Shown here piece by piece: positions 8,275-16,490 of a stretch of 64,000 nt of DNA. A program made the translations under genes and the position numbers. Position 1 is the stretch's first letter. Every line of letters starts with the position of its first letter. Source of the DNA: Solimonas sp040754295 (GTDB taxonomy: Bacteria; Pseudomonadota; Gammaproteobacteria; Nevskiales; Nevskiaceae); the NCBI GenBank assembly GCA_040754295.1, contig JBFMCQ010000002.1:65234-129233 (forward strand), given 5' to 3'. Below the pieces are notes generated by a model, which was not told where the DNA came from, made no database searches, and worked only from the letters and a program-made list of their open reading frames with translations.

Positions 8275-9564
8275 CTATGCGGCTTTGCGCGACGTGCCCG
8301 GCGACGCCTGCGGCGGCCAGATGCGTGTCGACTTCACGGCGTTGGCGCGCATCTCGGTGATCTCGAAGCTGTAGCCGGCGACTTCGACCTTGGCGCCCGC
8401 CTGCGGCAGGTGCTCGAGCTTTTCCAGCAGCAGGCCATTGATCGTCTTCGGGCCGGCCGTCGGCAGCTTCCAGCCGAGATTCTTGTTGAGGCTGCGGATC
8501 GTCACCGAGCCGGTGACGCGGTAGCTGCCGTCGGGGTCGGCGTAGACGTTCTTGATCCGCGTGGCCGGATCGGACGTGAACTCGCCGATCACCTCTTCGA
8601 GGATGTCCTCGATCGTCACCAGGCCCTGGATGTCGCCGTACTCGTCGACGACGAAGCCGATGCGCCGCTTCTGATTCTGGAAGTTCAGCAGCTGCTGGTT
8701 GAGCGGCGTGCCTTCGGGAATGAAGTAGGGCTCGCGGGCGAGTGCCAGCAGGCTCTGGACTTCCAGTGTGTCCTCGGCGGCGAGGCGCACCACACGGCGC
8801 AGGTGGACCACGCCCTTGAGATTGTCGATGGAGCCGTCGAAGATCGGGATGCGCGTGTGCTGGCTGGCGATGATCGCCTCGCGCACGACCGGCCACGGCT
8901 CCGAGATGTCGATGCCGACGATCTCGTTGCGCGGCACCATGATGTCCTCGACGGTGACCTTCTCCAGATCGAGGATCGACAGCAGCATCTTCTGGTGGCG
9001 CTGCGGAATCATCGCGCCGGCCTCGGCGACGACGGTGCGCAGTTCCTCGCTGCTGAGGCTGTGCTGGGCGGCGTCTTCGGCGGAAACCCCGATCAGGCGC
9101 AGCAGGCCGTTGCCGATCAGCGTGACGAGCCATACCAGCGGATAAAGCACGCGCAGCAGCGGCCACAGGATGTAAGCCGCGGGAATGCCGATGCGCTCCG
9201 GGTGCAGCGCAGCGAGCGTCTTGGGCGTGACCTCGCCGAAGATCAGCAGCAGCAGCGTCACGCCGCCGGTCGCCACCGCGATCCCGGTCTCGCCGGGAAA
9301 CAGGCGCAGGCCGATCACGGTCGCCACCGATGCGGCGAGCGTGTTGAAGAAGTTGTTGCCAAGCAGAATCGTGCCGATCAGCCGGTCCGGCCGCTTGAGC
9401 AGATCGTGAGCCAGTCTGGCGCCGCGCTCTCCCTTCTGCGCCCGCGTCTTCACCCGGTAGCGGTTCATCGTCATGAGCCCGGTTTCGGACCCCGAGAAGA
9501 ACGCCGAGCACGCCAGCAGAACAAAGAGCAGCCCGAACAGGGCGGATAAGGGTATGTCGTCCAA
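8275..9564 (-). CDS. CorC/HlyC (CNNM) family membrane protein, YfjD-like
   Basis: 429 residues: an N-terminal DUF21/CNNM membrane domain with about four helices (FLVLLACSAFFSGSETGLM-like start, ILLGNNFFNTLAAS), two CBS domains (about 200-320, with DIMVPRNEIVGID and RIPIFDGSIDNLKGVVHL), and a C-terminal CorC_HlyC transporter-associated domain (about 335-415). Homologues are linked to magnesium or cobalt efflux and tolerance; the substrate here is not evident. The start is TTG (9562-9564), the only upstream start near the first helix. It probably has its own promoter and follows ypjD on the same strand. Confidence 0.9.
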   Translation of the reverse strand: MDDIPLSALFGLLFVLLACSAFFSGSETGLMTMNRYRVKTRAQKGERGARLAHDLLKRPDRLIGTILLGNNFFNTLAASVATVIGLRLFPGETGIAVATGGVTLLLLIFGEVTPKTLAALHPERIGIPAAYILWPLLRVLYPLVWLVTLIGNGLLRLIGVSAEDAAQHSLSSEELRTVVAEAGAMIPQRHQKMLLSILDLEKVTVEDIMVPRNEIVGIDISEPWPVVREAIIASQHTRIPIFDGSIDNLKGVVHLRRVVRLAAEDTLEVQSLLALAREPYFIPEGTPLNQQLLNFQNQKRRIGFVVDEYGDIQGLVTIEDILEEVIGEFTSDPATRIKNVYADPDGSYRVTGSVTIRSLNKNLGWKLPTAGPKTINGLLLEKLEHLPQAGAKVEVAGYSFEITEMRANAVKSTRIWPPQASPGTSRKAA

Positions 9565-9597
9565 AAGCGCCGTGGATGGTGGCCGTGCCGATTCTGC

Positions 9598-9627
9598 TTG
9601 TTAGCGAACGCGCCCGCCCGCTGTCAA
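9598..9627 (-). promoter_or_regulatory. Candidate sigma70 promoter for the corC-like gene
   Basis: On the minus strand TTGACA (9622-9627) is followed after 18 bp by TAACAA (9598-9603), placing transcription start near 9590, about 25 bases before the TTG start codon. The -35 is a perfect consensus and the -10 is weaker. Confidence 0.45.
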
Positions 9628-9651
9628 CCGGGGTGGGATGAAAAAGCCGCG

Positions 9652-10434
9652 CTAACTCCAGTGCCGGCCAAGGAATTGCTCCAGGATCAGCTTGCTGCCG
9701 AAGTACGCCAGCAGCAGCGTCGCATAGCCCGCCAGCGTCCAGCGGATCGCGGTGCGGCCGCGCCAGCCGTAGCGCAGCCGCCCCCATAGCAGCACGCCGA
9801 AGATTAGCCAGGCGGTGATCGACAGCACGGTCTTGTGCGCGAGGTGCTGGGCCAGCCAGTCGCGGATGAACCATAGCCCGGACAGCAGCGTCAGCGACAG
9901 CAGGAAGAAGCCGATCGCGATCAGCTGGAACAGCAGGCGCTCCATCGTCTGCAACGGCGGCAGCGCGCGCGCGGTCGGCGTGATGCGGTGGCTGTGCAGC
10001 AGGCGCTCCTGCACCGCGAGCAGGCCGGCGTGCGCCGCGGCGAGCGTCAGCAGGCCCGCGGACAGCAGCGACAGCACCACATGACTGCGCGCCTTCCAGC
10101 CGGTCACGGCGACGTCGCTGACCGGCGTCGGCCAGGTCGCGGCGACGAGCCCGGCGACTCCGGCGACCGGGTAGATCACCGTGCCCATCGTGCGCAGCGG
10201 TTCGCGGAAGCACAGCGCCCAGAGCAGCAGTGCCGATTGCCAGGTGAACAGCGACAGTGCTTCATTGATGCCGATCGTGATCGCGCTGCCGCGGAACATG
10301 TGTATCGACAGCGCCCAGGCGTGCAGCAGCAGCGCCGGCAGCGCGAGCCAGCGCTCCAGCGGCAGCGGCCGCTCGCGCGCTGCCGCGTAGGCGGCGCCGC
10401 AGTAGACGAGCAGTGCGATCAGGCCGGGAATCAT
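9652..10434 (-). CDS. ypjD: CcsA-family inner membrane protein YpjD
   Basis: 260 residues, almost entirely hydrophobic, with about eight membrane helices and the cytochrome-c-assembly (CcsA/CcmC) fold. Conserved features are HVVLSLLSAGLLTLAAAHA, LLFQLIAIGFFLLSLTLLSG and HKTVLSITAWLIFGVLLW. The exact role of YpjD is unsettled; the fold suggests haem handling. The ATG at 10434 (MIPGLIALLVYCG) starts at the first helix. A longer frame to 10653 would run into the divergent gene and is rejected. Divergent neighbours are the MBL hydrolase and then ffh; a ypjD-ffh neighbourhood is common in gammaproteobacteria. Confidence 0.88.
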   Translation of the reverse strand: MIPGLIALLVYCGAAYAAARERPLPLERWLALPALLLHAWALSIHMFRGSAITIGINEALSLFTWQSALLLWALCFREPLRTMGTVIYPVAGVAGLVAATWPTPVSDVAVTGWKARSHVVLSLLSAGLLTLAAAHAGLLAVQERLLHSHRITPTARALPPLQTMERLLFQLIAIGFFLLSLTLLSGLWFIRDWLAQHLAHKTVLSITAWLIFGVLLWGRLRYGWRGRTAIRWTLAGYATLLLAYFGSKLILEQFLGRHWS

Positions 10435-10516
10435 GGCCGCGCAGTATAGGTCCGCGGCGCGCCGCCCGTGGTCCGACCCTGTGCTACGATCCGGCCACCC
10501 ATCATCCGGATAAGGC

Positions 10517-11287
10517 ATGCGGATCAAGATCCTCGGCTGCAGCGGCGGCGTCGGTCCGGGTCTCCGGACGACGAGCCTGCTCGTTGACGAGGAGCTGCTG
10601 ATCGACGCCGGCACCGGTGTCGGCGACCTCACGCTTGGGCAGCAGCGCCGCATCCGCCACGTGTTCCTGACGCACAGCCATCTCGATCACATCTGCGGGC
10701 TGGCGTTCATGGCCGACAATCTGTTCGACCTGATCGATCAGCCGATCGAGGTGCACGCAACGGCGGAAACGCTGGCGACCCTACGCGAGAACATCTTCAA
10801 CTGGAAGGTATGGCCGGACTTCTCGGTACTGCCCGACGAGACGCGCCCCTTGCTGCGCTGGCACGAGCTGGCCGCCGGTGAGAGCCTGGAGCTCGAGGAA
10901 GGGCGGCGGCTCACCGCATTCAGCGTGCTGCATACGGTGCCGGCCGTCGGCTATGTGGTCGAAGGCCGGCGCGGCGTGTTCGCGTTCAGCGGCGACACCT
11001 ACGCCGACGATCGCATCTGGACCTTCCTCAACGCGCTGCCGCGGCTCGACCGGCTGATGATCGAGGTTGCGTTTCCGGACGAGCAGGCCGCGCTCGGCTA
11101 CGCCTCCAGGCACTTCACGCCGGCGCTGCTCGGTGCCGAGCTGCAGAAGCTGCGGCACCATCCGCGCCTGTATCTCACGCATCACAAGCCCGGCTGCGAG
11201 CCGGCGATCGAGAAGCAGTGCCGGGCGGCGCTGCGCGGCTGGGATTACGTGCACCTGCAGCGCGGCGATACGATCGTCTTCGAGTAG
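10517..11287 (+). CDS. MBL-fold metallohydrolase (cyclic nucleotide phosphodiesterase-like)
   Basis: 256 residues. Metallo-beta-lactamase fold with LTHSHLDHICGL (HxHxDH metal site), FSGDTYADD with a metal-bridging Asp, and LTHHKPG near the C-terminus. The closest families are RNase Z-like or class-II 3',5'-cyclic-nucleotide phosphodiesterases; the substrate cannot be decided from sequence. GGATAAGG just upstream supports ATG 10517. TACGAT at about 10484-10489 is a plausible -10. It is divergent from ypjD. Confidence 0.85.
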   Translation: MRIKILGCSGGVGPGLRTTSLLVDEELLIDAGTGVGDLTLGQQRRIRHVFLTHSHLDHICGLAFMADNLFDLIDQPIEVHATAETLATLRENIFNWKVWPDFSVLPDETRPLLRWHELAAGESLELEEGRRLTAFSVLHTVPAVGYVVEGRRGVFAFSGDTYADDRIWTFLNALPRLDRLMIEVAFPDEQAALGYASRHFTPALLGAELQKLRHHPRLYLTHHKPGCEPAIEKQCRAALRGWDYVHLQRGDTIVFE

Positions 11288-11299
11288 ATCGGTTCGTAG

Positions 11300-11357
11300 G
11301 TCGGACTTCAGCCCGACGACGCAGCGCATATCGGGTCGAGGCGGCTGAAGCCCGGCC
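11300..11357. repeat. REP-like inverted pair upstream of ffh
   Basis: GTCGGACTTCAGCCCGAC (11300-11317), itself a near palindrome, is followed by an inverted relative GGCTGAAGCCCGGCC (11343-11357). The core (G/A)GCTTCAGCCCG recurs at 48014-48049, so this is a dispersed REP-type family. It sits between the MBL gene stop and the ffh promoter region. Confidence 0.65.
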
Positions 11358-11368
11358 CACAACGCACC

Positions 11369-11374
11369 TACAAT
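11369..11374 (+). promoter_or_regulatory. Candidate -10 of ffh (possible leaderless start)
   Basis: TACAAT ends six bases before the ffh ATG at 11381, so a transcript from it would start at or next to the start codon. No good -35 is seen at 17 bp upstream, because that position falls in the REP-like repeat. Confidence 0.3.
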
Positions 11375-11380
11375 ATCGCG

Positions 11381-12745
11381 ATGTTCGAAAATCTCACTTC
11401 CCGCCTGTCCCGCGTCCTCGACTCGATCCGCGGTCAGGGCCGTCTCACCGAGGACCAGATCAACGCGGCCGCGCGCGAGCTGCGCATGGCCTTGCTGGAG
11501 GCCGATGTCGCGCTGCCGGTGGTCAAGGACTTCGTCGACCACGTCAGGGAGCGGGCGCTCGGCGTCGAGATCACGCAGTCGCTGACGCCGGGCCAGGAGT
11601 TTCTGCGCGTCGTGCAGCGCCAGCTCACCGAGACGCTCGGCGGCAAGGCCGAGCCGATCAATCTGCGCAGCCAGCCGCCGGCGATCATCCTGATGGCCGG
11701 CCTGCAGGGCTCCGGCAAGACGACGACGACCGGCAAGCTCGCGCGCCTGCTCAAGGAGCAAGAGAAGAAGAAGGTCATGGTCGTCTCCTGCGACGTCTAC
11801 CGGCCGGCGGCGATCGAGCAGCTGCGCATCGTCGCCGGGCAGGTCGGCGTCGAGTGTTTTCCGTCGGCGGTCGGACAGGACCCGGTCGCGATCGCGACCG
11901 ATGCGCTCGCCGAGGCGCGCAAACGGTACGCCGACGTGCTGATCGTCGACACCGCCGGCCGCACGACGGTCGACGACGAGATGATGCGCGAGATCGCCGC
12001 GCTGCACGCCCGGCTGAACCCGGTGGAGACGCTGTTCGTCGTCGACAGCATGACCGGCCAGGACGCGGCCAAGACCGCCCGCGCCTTCGCCGACGTGCTG
12101 CCGCTGACCGGCGTGGTGCTGACCAAGGTCGACGGCGACGCGCGCGGCGGCGCGGCGCTGTCGGTGCGCCAGGTCACCGGCAGGCCGATCAAGTTCATCG
12201 GCGTCGGGGAGAAGCTGGACAAGCTCGAAGCCTTCCATCCGGACCGCATCGCCGCGCGCATCCTCGGCCAGGGCGACATGCTCGGCCTGATCGAGGAAAC
12301 GGTCCGCAAGGTGGACCAGGACAAGGCCCTGAAGCTCGCCCAGAAGCTCAAGAAGAACAAGGGCTTCGATCTCGAGGATTTCCGCGAGCAGATGCTGCAG
12401 ATGCAGAACATGGGCAGCATGGCCTCGCTGCTGGAGAAGCTGCCGGGCGGGGCGCAGATGCAGGCGCAGCTCAAGAACGTCGACGCCGACAAGCAGGTCG
12501 GGCGCACGATCGCGATCATCAATTCGATGACCGCGCAGGAGCGTCGCTTTCCGGATCTGATCAAGGCTTCGCGCAAGCGCCGCATCGCCGCCGGCAGCGG
12601 CGTCGAGGTGCAGGAGGTCAACCGCCTGCTGCGCCAGTTCGACACGACGCGCGACATGATGAAGAAGGTCGCGAGCGGCGGCATGGCCAAGCTGATGCGC
12701 TCGATGGGCGGCCGTCTGCCGCCCGGCGTGCTGCCGCGACGCTGA
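11381..12745 (+). CDS. ffh: Signal recognition particle protein Ffh
   Basis: SRP54 GTPase that, with 4.5S RNA, targets nascent membrane proteins to FtsY. 454 residues: N domain (1-85), G domain with P-loop GLQGSGKTTTTGKLA, DTAGRT and LTKVDGDARGG, and a methionine-rich M domain (about 325-430, with FREQMLQMQNMGSM) that binds RNA and signal peptides. All GTPase motifs are intact. The TlpA-like gene begins 3 bp after the stop. Confidence 0.97.
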   Translation: MFENLTSRLSRVLDSIRGQGRLTEDQINAAARELRMALLEADVALPVVKDFVDHVRERALGVEITQSLTPGQEFLRVVQRQLTETLGGKAEPINLRSQPPAIILMAGLQGSGKTTTTGKLARLLKEQEKKKVMVVSCDVYRPAAIEQLRIVAGQVGVECFPSAVGQDPVAIATDALAEARKRYADVLIVDTAGRTTVDDEMMREIAALHARLNPVETLFVVDSMTGQDAAKTARAFADVLPLTGVVLTKVDGDARGGAALSVRQVTGRPIKFIGVGEKLDKLEAFHPDRIAARILGQGDMLGLIEETVRKVDQDKALKLAQKLKKNKGFDLEDFREQMLQMQNMGSMASLLEKLPGGAQMQAQLKNVDADKQVGRTIAIINSMTAQERRFPDLIKASRKRRIAAGSGVEVQEVNRLLRQFDTTRDMMKKVASGGMAKLMRSMGGRLPPGVLPRR

Positions 12746-12748
12746 TCC

Positions 12749-13306
12749 GTGCCCGCGCGCTCGACCGCATTCGCGGTGCTCCTGCTCGGGCTTGCCGGGC
12801 TGGCGACGCTTCCGGCCCGCGCCGACGATGTCGGTCCCGGAGTCGAAGCGCCCGAGGCCGCCGGCGTCGTCCTCAACGGGCCGGAGGGCTCGCGCGTCAG
12901 CGCACTGCTCGGCCGGGTGCTGGTCGTCGAATTCTGGGCGTCGTGGTGCGGCCCCTGCATCGAATCGATGCCGCGCCTGGATGCACTGCGCCAGGAGGTG
13001 CACGGCGCCGGGCATGCCGATGAGTTCGAAGTGCTCGCGGTCGGACTGGACAACAGCCTGGGCGACGCGCGGCGCTTTCTGCGGGTGCGGCCGGTGAGCT
13101 ACCCGGTCGTCGTCGACACGGTCGGCATCGCGTCGCGCAACTATGGCGTCTGGCGGCTGCCGGCGACCTTCCTGATCGACCGCGACGGCCGCATCAACCA
13201 GATTTACCACGGCTACGGGCCGGGTTTCGGCGACGACCTGCGCATGCGCGTCTTCGCGCTGCTGGGCGCCGGTACGCAAGCCTCGGCACGCGCTGGAAAT
13301 CCCTGA
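12749..13306 (+). CDS. TlpA-like periplasmic thiol-disulfide oxidoreductase
   Basis: 185 residues. A signal peptide (about 1-25, ending LPARA-D) precedes a thioredoxin fold with the active site WASWCGPC, so it should act on disulfides in the periplasm. YPVVVD, followed by the cis-proline motif RLPATFLIDRDG, completes the fold. The GTG at 12749 lies three bases after the ffh stop, so the gene is probably cotranscribed. The redox partner is not known; cytochrome c maturation is possible given ypjD nearby (inference). Confidence 0.88.
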   Translation: MPARSTAFAVLLLGLAGLATLPARADDVGPGVEAPEAAGVVLNGPEGSRVSALLGRVLVVEFWASWCGPCIESMPRLDALRQEVHGAGHADEFEVLAVGLDNSLGDARRFLRVRPVSYPVVVDTVGIASRNYGVWRLPATFLIDRDGRINQIYHGYGPGFGDDLRMRVFALLGAGTQASARAGNP

Positions 13307-13349
13307 GGAAATCGCTACAATACGCGCCCTTCAGCGGCCCGTGGCCGCT
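13293..13349 (+). promoter_or_regulatory. Candidate rpsP promoter and 5' hairpin
   Basis: TACAAT at 13316-13321 is a good -10 with a weak -35 (CTGGAA, 13293-13298) at 17 bp. A perfect 7-bp hairpin AGCGGCC-CGT-GGCCGCT follows (13333-13349). It could terminate the TlpA-like transcript or form the start of the rpsP leader, which would be about 45 bases long. Confidence 0.45.
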
Positions 13350-13372
13350 TTCGTCATTGGAATGGCTCAAGC

Positions 13373-13624
13373 ATGGTAACGATTCGTCTGGCACGCGCCG
13401 GCGCCAAGAAGCGCCCGTTCTATCACGTGGTGGCCACGGAGAAGAGCAGCCCGCGCGACGGTCGCTTCATCGAGCGCGTCGGCTACTACAACCCGAACGC
13501 CAGGGGCGCCGAGCAGAAGCTGGTGCTGGATCTGGCCAAGATCGAGCAGTGGCAGAAGAACGGCGCGCAGGTGTCGGAGCGCGTCGCTTATCTGATCAAG
13601 ACCGCGCCGAAGGCTGCGGCCTGA
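13373..13624 (+). CDS. rpsP: 30S ribosomal protein S16
   Basis: 83 residues, standard length. Starts MVTIRLARAGAKKRPFYHVV and carries SPRDGRFIERVGYYNP, both diagnostic of bS16. First gene of the rpsP-rimM-trmD-rplS operon, which joins two ribosomal proteins with two RNA-related factors. Confidence 0.98.
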   Translation: MVTIRLARAGAKKRPFYHVVATEKSSPRDGRFIERVGYYNPNARGAEQKLVLDLAKIEQWQKNGAQVSERVAYLIKTAPKAAA

Positions 13625-13628
13625 GGCG

Positions 13629-14153
13629 ATGGGCGGGCGCCGGGTGACGCTGGGCCGCGTCGCCGGCGTGTACGGTGTACGCGGCTGGCTGCGGATCGAT
13701 TCGCAGACCCGTCCGCCGGCAAAGATTCTGGCTTATCCGCGCTGGTGGCTCCGGCACGGCGGAGCGGACATCGAGGCCAAGGTTGTTGAAGGCCGCGTCC
13801 ACGGACGCGGCGTCGTGGCGCAGATCGGGACTGCCGACGGACGCGCGATCGAGGATCGCGATGCCGCCGCCGGCCTGATCGGCGCCGAAGTGCAGGTCGA
13901 GCGTGACGAGCTGCCGAAGCTGCCCAGAGGCCAGTACTACTGGGTCGATCTGGTCGGACTGCAGGTCGCCGGCACGGGCGGTGTGTCGCTCGGCACGGTG
14001 CGCGAGCTGACGACGAACGGTGTGCAGGATGTGCTCGTCGTCGTCGACGAGGCGGGTACGGAGCGCTTGATTCCGTTCGTGCGCCCCCACATCGTCAAGC
14101 GCGTCGAGCTGGACAAGGGCCGCATCGTTTGCGCCTGGGATGCGGACTATTAG
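13629..14153 (+). CDS. rimM: 16S rRNA processing protein RimM
   Basis: Maturation factor for the 3' domain of 16S rRNA, working with S19. 174 residues: an N-terminal RimM domain (VTLGRVAGVYGVRGWLRI) and a C-terminal PRC barrel (LPRGQYYWVDLVGLQV, then VQDVLVVVDEAGTERLIPF). The start is 4 bp after rpsP. Confidence 0.96.
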   Translation: MGGRRVTLGRVAGVYGVRGWLRIDSQTRPPAKILAYPRWWLRHGGADIEAKVVEGRVHGRGVVAQIGTADGRAIEDRDAAAGLIGAEVQVERDELPKLPRGQYYWVDLVGLQVAGTGGVSLGTVRELTTNGVQDVLVVVDEAGTERLIPFVRPHIVKRVELDKGRIVCAWDADY

Positions 14154-14183
14154 CAGATTACCGGGAGCCGGAGGCGTGGCTCC

Positions 14184-14933
14184 GTGAGGATCGAAGTCAT
14201 CAGCCTGTTCCCCGAGTGGGTGGAGCAGGTCGTGCGGCACGGCATGCCGCGCATCGCGGTCGAGCTCGGCAAGCTCGCGCTGCATGCGCGCGATCTGCGC
14301 GACGCCAGCGAGAACCGCTGGCGCCGCGTCGACGACCGCCCGTACGGCGGCGGACCGGGCATGGTCATGGAAGCCGGTCCGCTGGCGGCGTCGGTGCAGG
14401 CCGCGAAGGCCGAGTTGAGGCAGGCGAGGGTGGTGCTGCTCTCGCCGCAGGGCGAGCGTTTCGACCAGCGATGGGCGCAACGGCTCGCGCAGGAGCAGGA
14501 GCTGATCCTGCTCTGCGGCCGCTACGAAGGGCTCGATGAGCGCTTCCTGCGGTCGGAAGTGGATCTGGAGCTGTCGCTGGGCGACTATGTGCTGTCCGGC
14601 GGCGAGCTCGCGGCGATGGTCGTCGTCGACGCCATCGCCCGGCTGTTGCCCGGCGTGCTGGGCCATGCAGCCTCGGCGGCGAACGATTCGTTCTCGGCCG
14701 GGCTGCTGGATCACCCGCACTACACGCGCCCCGAAACCTGGCGCCGACAGCCGGTGCCGGAGGTGCTGCTCTCCGGCGACCACGCGCGCATCGCGCGCTG
14801 GCGCCTGAAGCAGGCGCTCGGGCAGACGTGGTTGAAGCGGCCCGATCTCCTCGAGGGGATCGAGCTCGATCAAGAGGTAAGGGCGCTGCTGCGCGAATTC
14901 ATCGCCGAGCAGCGTGTACACGACGAAGGATGA
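14184..14933 (+). CDS. trmD: tRNA (guanine-N1)-methyltransferase TrmD
   Basis: Methylates G37 of tRNAs to keep reading frame. 249 residues. Begins MRIEVISLFPEW from a GTG. The SPOUT knot residues are present: YGGGPGMVMEAGPL, LLSPQG, LCGRYEGLDERF and SLGDYVLSGGELAAM. The linker is conserved (HPHYTRPETWR). The stop overlaps an upstream in-frame ATG of rplS. Confidence 0.97.
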   Translation: MRIEVISLFPEWVEQVVRHGMPRIAVELGKLALHARDLRDASENRWRRVDDRPYGGGPGMVMEAGPLAASVQAAKAELRQARVVLLSPQGERFDQRWAQRLAQEQELILLCGRYEGLDERFLRSEVDLELSLGDYVLSGGELAAMVVVDAIARLLPGVLGHAASAANDSFSAGLLDHPHYTRPETWRRQPVPEVLLSGDHARIARWRLKQALGQTWLKRPDLLEGIELDQEVRALLREFIAEQRVHDEG

Positions 14934-14938
14934 GCACG

Positions 14939-15292
14939 ATGCGCACGAACAAGATCATTGCCGCGATCGAAGCGGAACAGATGGACAAGAAAGTCCCCGA
15001 CTTCCGGGCCGGCGACACGGTCGAGGTGAAGGTGAAGGTGAAGGAAGGCGAGCGCGAGCGCCTGCAGGCCTTCGAAGGCGTGGTCATCGCCCGGCGCAAC
15101 CGCGGCCTGCACTCGGCGTTCACCGTGCGCAAGGTCTCGCACGGCGAGGGCGTCGAGCGCGTCTTCCAGACGTTCAGCCCGCAGGTCGCCGACATCAAGG
15201 TCAAGCGCCGCGGCGACGTGCGCCGCGCCAAGCTCTACTACCTGCGCAAGCTCTCCGGAAAGGCGGCGCGCATCGCCGAAAAGCTCGACTGA
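14939..15292 (+). CDS. rplS: 50S ribosomal protein L19
   Basis: 117 residues. Begins MRTNKIIAAIEAEQMDKKVP with DFRAGDTVEVKVKVKEGER, RNRGLHSAFTVRKVSHGEGVE and RRAKLYYLRKL, all bL19 signatures. The ATG at 14939 is preferred over ATG 14930 because AAGGA (14926-14930) is then correctly spaced and the length matches the family. Last gene of the operon, convergent with dapE. Confidence 0.97.
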   Translation: MRTNKIIAAIEAEQMDKKVPDFRAGDTVEVKVKVKEGERERLQAFEGVVIARRNRGLHSAFTVRKVSHGEGVERVFQTFSPQVADIKVKRRGDVRRAKLYYLRKLSGKAARIAEKLD

Positions 15293-15302
15293 AAGCCCCT
15301 CA

Positions 15303-15318
15303 CCGCCCGCGCGGGCGG
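15303..15318. terminator. GC hairpin between rplS and dapE
   Basis: A perfect 16-base palindrome CCGCCCGCGCGGGCGG lies in the 37-bp gap between the convergent rplS and dapE. It can form a 6-bp stem with a GCGC loop on either strand. No T-run follows, so termination is inferred from position. Confidence 0.45.
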
Positions 15319-15329
15319 CGCCCTGCCGA

Positions 15330-16463
15330 TCACAGCAGGCGGTCGAGGATGTGCTCGTAGATCGCCGCCAGGCGCGGCAGGTCGGCGACTTCGACGTGCT
15401 CGTCGACTTTGTGGATGCTGTCGTTGACCGGCCCGATCTCGACGACCTGCGCGCCCCACGGCGCGATGAAGCGGCCGTCGGAGGTGCCGCCGCCGGTGAA
15501 CAGCGCCGCGGTGCGCCCGGTGACGCAGCGGATCGCGTCGAGGGCGGCATCGGTCAACGGGCCCGGTGCCGTGTAGTACGGCTCGCCGCTGTGCCACCAG
15601 TCCGCCTCGTAGCGCAGGCCGTGGCGCTCGAGCACTTCGGTCACGCGCGCCTTGAGACTCTCGGCGCTCGATTGCGGGCTGTAGCGGAAGTTGAAGATCA
15701 GATCGGCGTGCCCGGGGATCACGTTGTTCGCGCCGGTGCCGGCGTTGAGGTTGGAGACCTGGAACGAGGTCGGCGGAAAGTGCGCGTTGCCGTCGTCCCA
15801 GTGCGCGCCCACGAGTTCGGCGAGCGCGGGTGCGAGCCGGTGCACCGGGTTGTCCGCCTTGTGCGGATACGCGACGTGACCCTGCCTGCCGAGCACGCGC
15901 AGGTTGCAGCCCAGCGAGCCGCGCCGGCCGTTCATGATGCGGTCGCCCAGCGCATGCTCCGCCGTCGCCTCCCCGACCAGCGCGTAATCGGGCCGCAGGC
16001 CGCGCGCTTTCAGCACTTCGACGGCGTGACGCGTGCCGTGCCGCGCGGCGCCTTCTTCGTCGCTGGTGATCAGATACGCGAGCCTGCCCGTCAGCGCGCG
16101 CCGGCCGAGCAGCCGCTCGGTCGCACAGACCATCGCCGCGAGTCCGGATTTCATATCCGCGGCACCGCGGCCGTAGAGGCGACCGTCGTGGATCGTCGGC
16201 TCGAACGGATCGGTCTGCCACAGCTCGCGCGGTCCGGCCGGTACCACGTCGGTATGGCCGGCGAGGATCAGCAGCGGACCCGACGTGCCCAGCGTCGCCC
16301 ACAGATTGGTCACGCCGCCGGCATCGATGTATTCGATTTCGAAGCCCAGCGGCCGCAGCCGCTCGGCGATCAGCGCGCAGCAGCCGGCATCGTCCGGCGT
16401 CAGCGAGCGCCGCGCGATGAGCTGTTGCGTCAGCTCAAGAACCGCGTTTTCCTCACGCCTCAC
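15330..16463 (-). CDS. dapE: Succinyl-diaminopimelate desuccinylase
   Basis: Zinc M20 peptidase that releases LL-diaminopimelate in the lysine and peptidoglycan pathway. 377 residues. LELTQQLIARRSLTPDDAGC opens the conserved region. Metal ligands are visible in LAGHTDVVPAG, YGRGAADMKSG, ITSDEEGAA and a C-terminal TGGGTSDGRF. The start is the GTG at 16463, which lies inside a heptamer repeat between dapD and dapE; there is no normal Shine-Dalgarno. It is 24 bp downstream of dapD, the previous enzyme of the same pathway. Confidence 0.95.
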   Translation of the reverse strand: MRREENAVLELTQQLIARRSLTPDDAGCCALIAERLRPLGFEIEYIDAGGVTNLWATLGTSGPLLILAGHTDVVPAGPRELWQTDPFEPTIHDGRLYGRGAADMKSGLAAMVCATERLLGRRALTGRLAYLITSDEEGAARHGTRHAVEVLKARGLRPDYALVGEATAEHALGDRIMNGRRGSLGCNLRVLGRQGHVAYPHKADNPVHRLAPALAELVGAHWDDGNAHFPPTSFQVSNLNAGTGANNVIPGHADLIFNFRYSPQSSAESLKARVTEVLERHGLRYEADWWHSGEPYYTAPGPLTDAALDAIRCVTGRTAALFTGGGTSDGRFIAPWGAQVVEIGPVNDSIHKVDEHVEVADLPRLAAIYEHILDRLL

Positions 16464-16490
16464 GCCTCACGCCTCACGCCTCAGGCCTCA
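16451..16490 (-). repeat. Heptamer tandem repeat (GTGAGGC) at the dapD-dapE junction
   Basis: Four perfect CCTCACG units on the plus strand (16451-16478), then a variant CCTCAGG and a partial unit; GTGAGGC on the coding strand. It contains the dapD stop codon and the dapE start codon. The same 7-mer occurs at the glnD-map and rnhB-dnaE junctions. Only one arm is present here, with no inverted partner. Confidence 0.9.

Noticed and set aside
7859..10213. A 784-residue minus-strand frame across radA, the corC-like gene and ypjD.
   Set aside because: Out of frame with the clearly recognised proteins on both strands; composition is that of a shadow.
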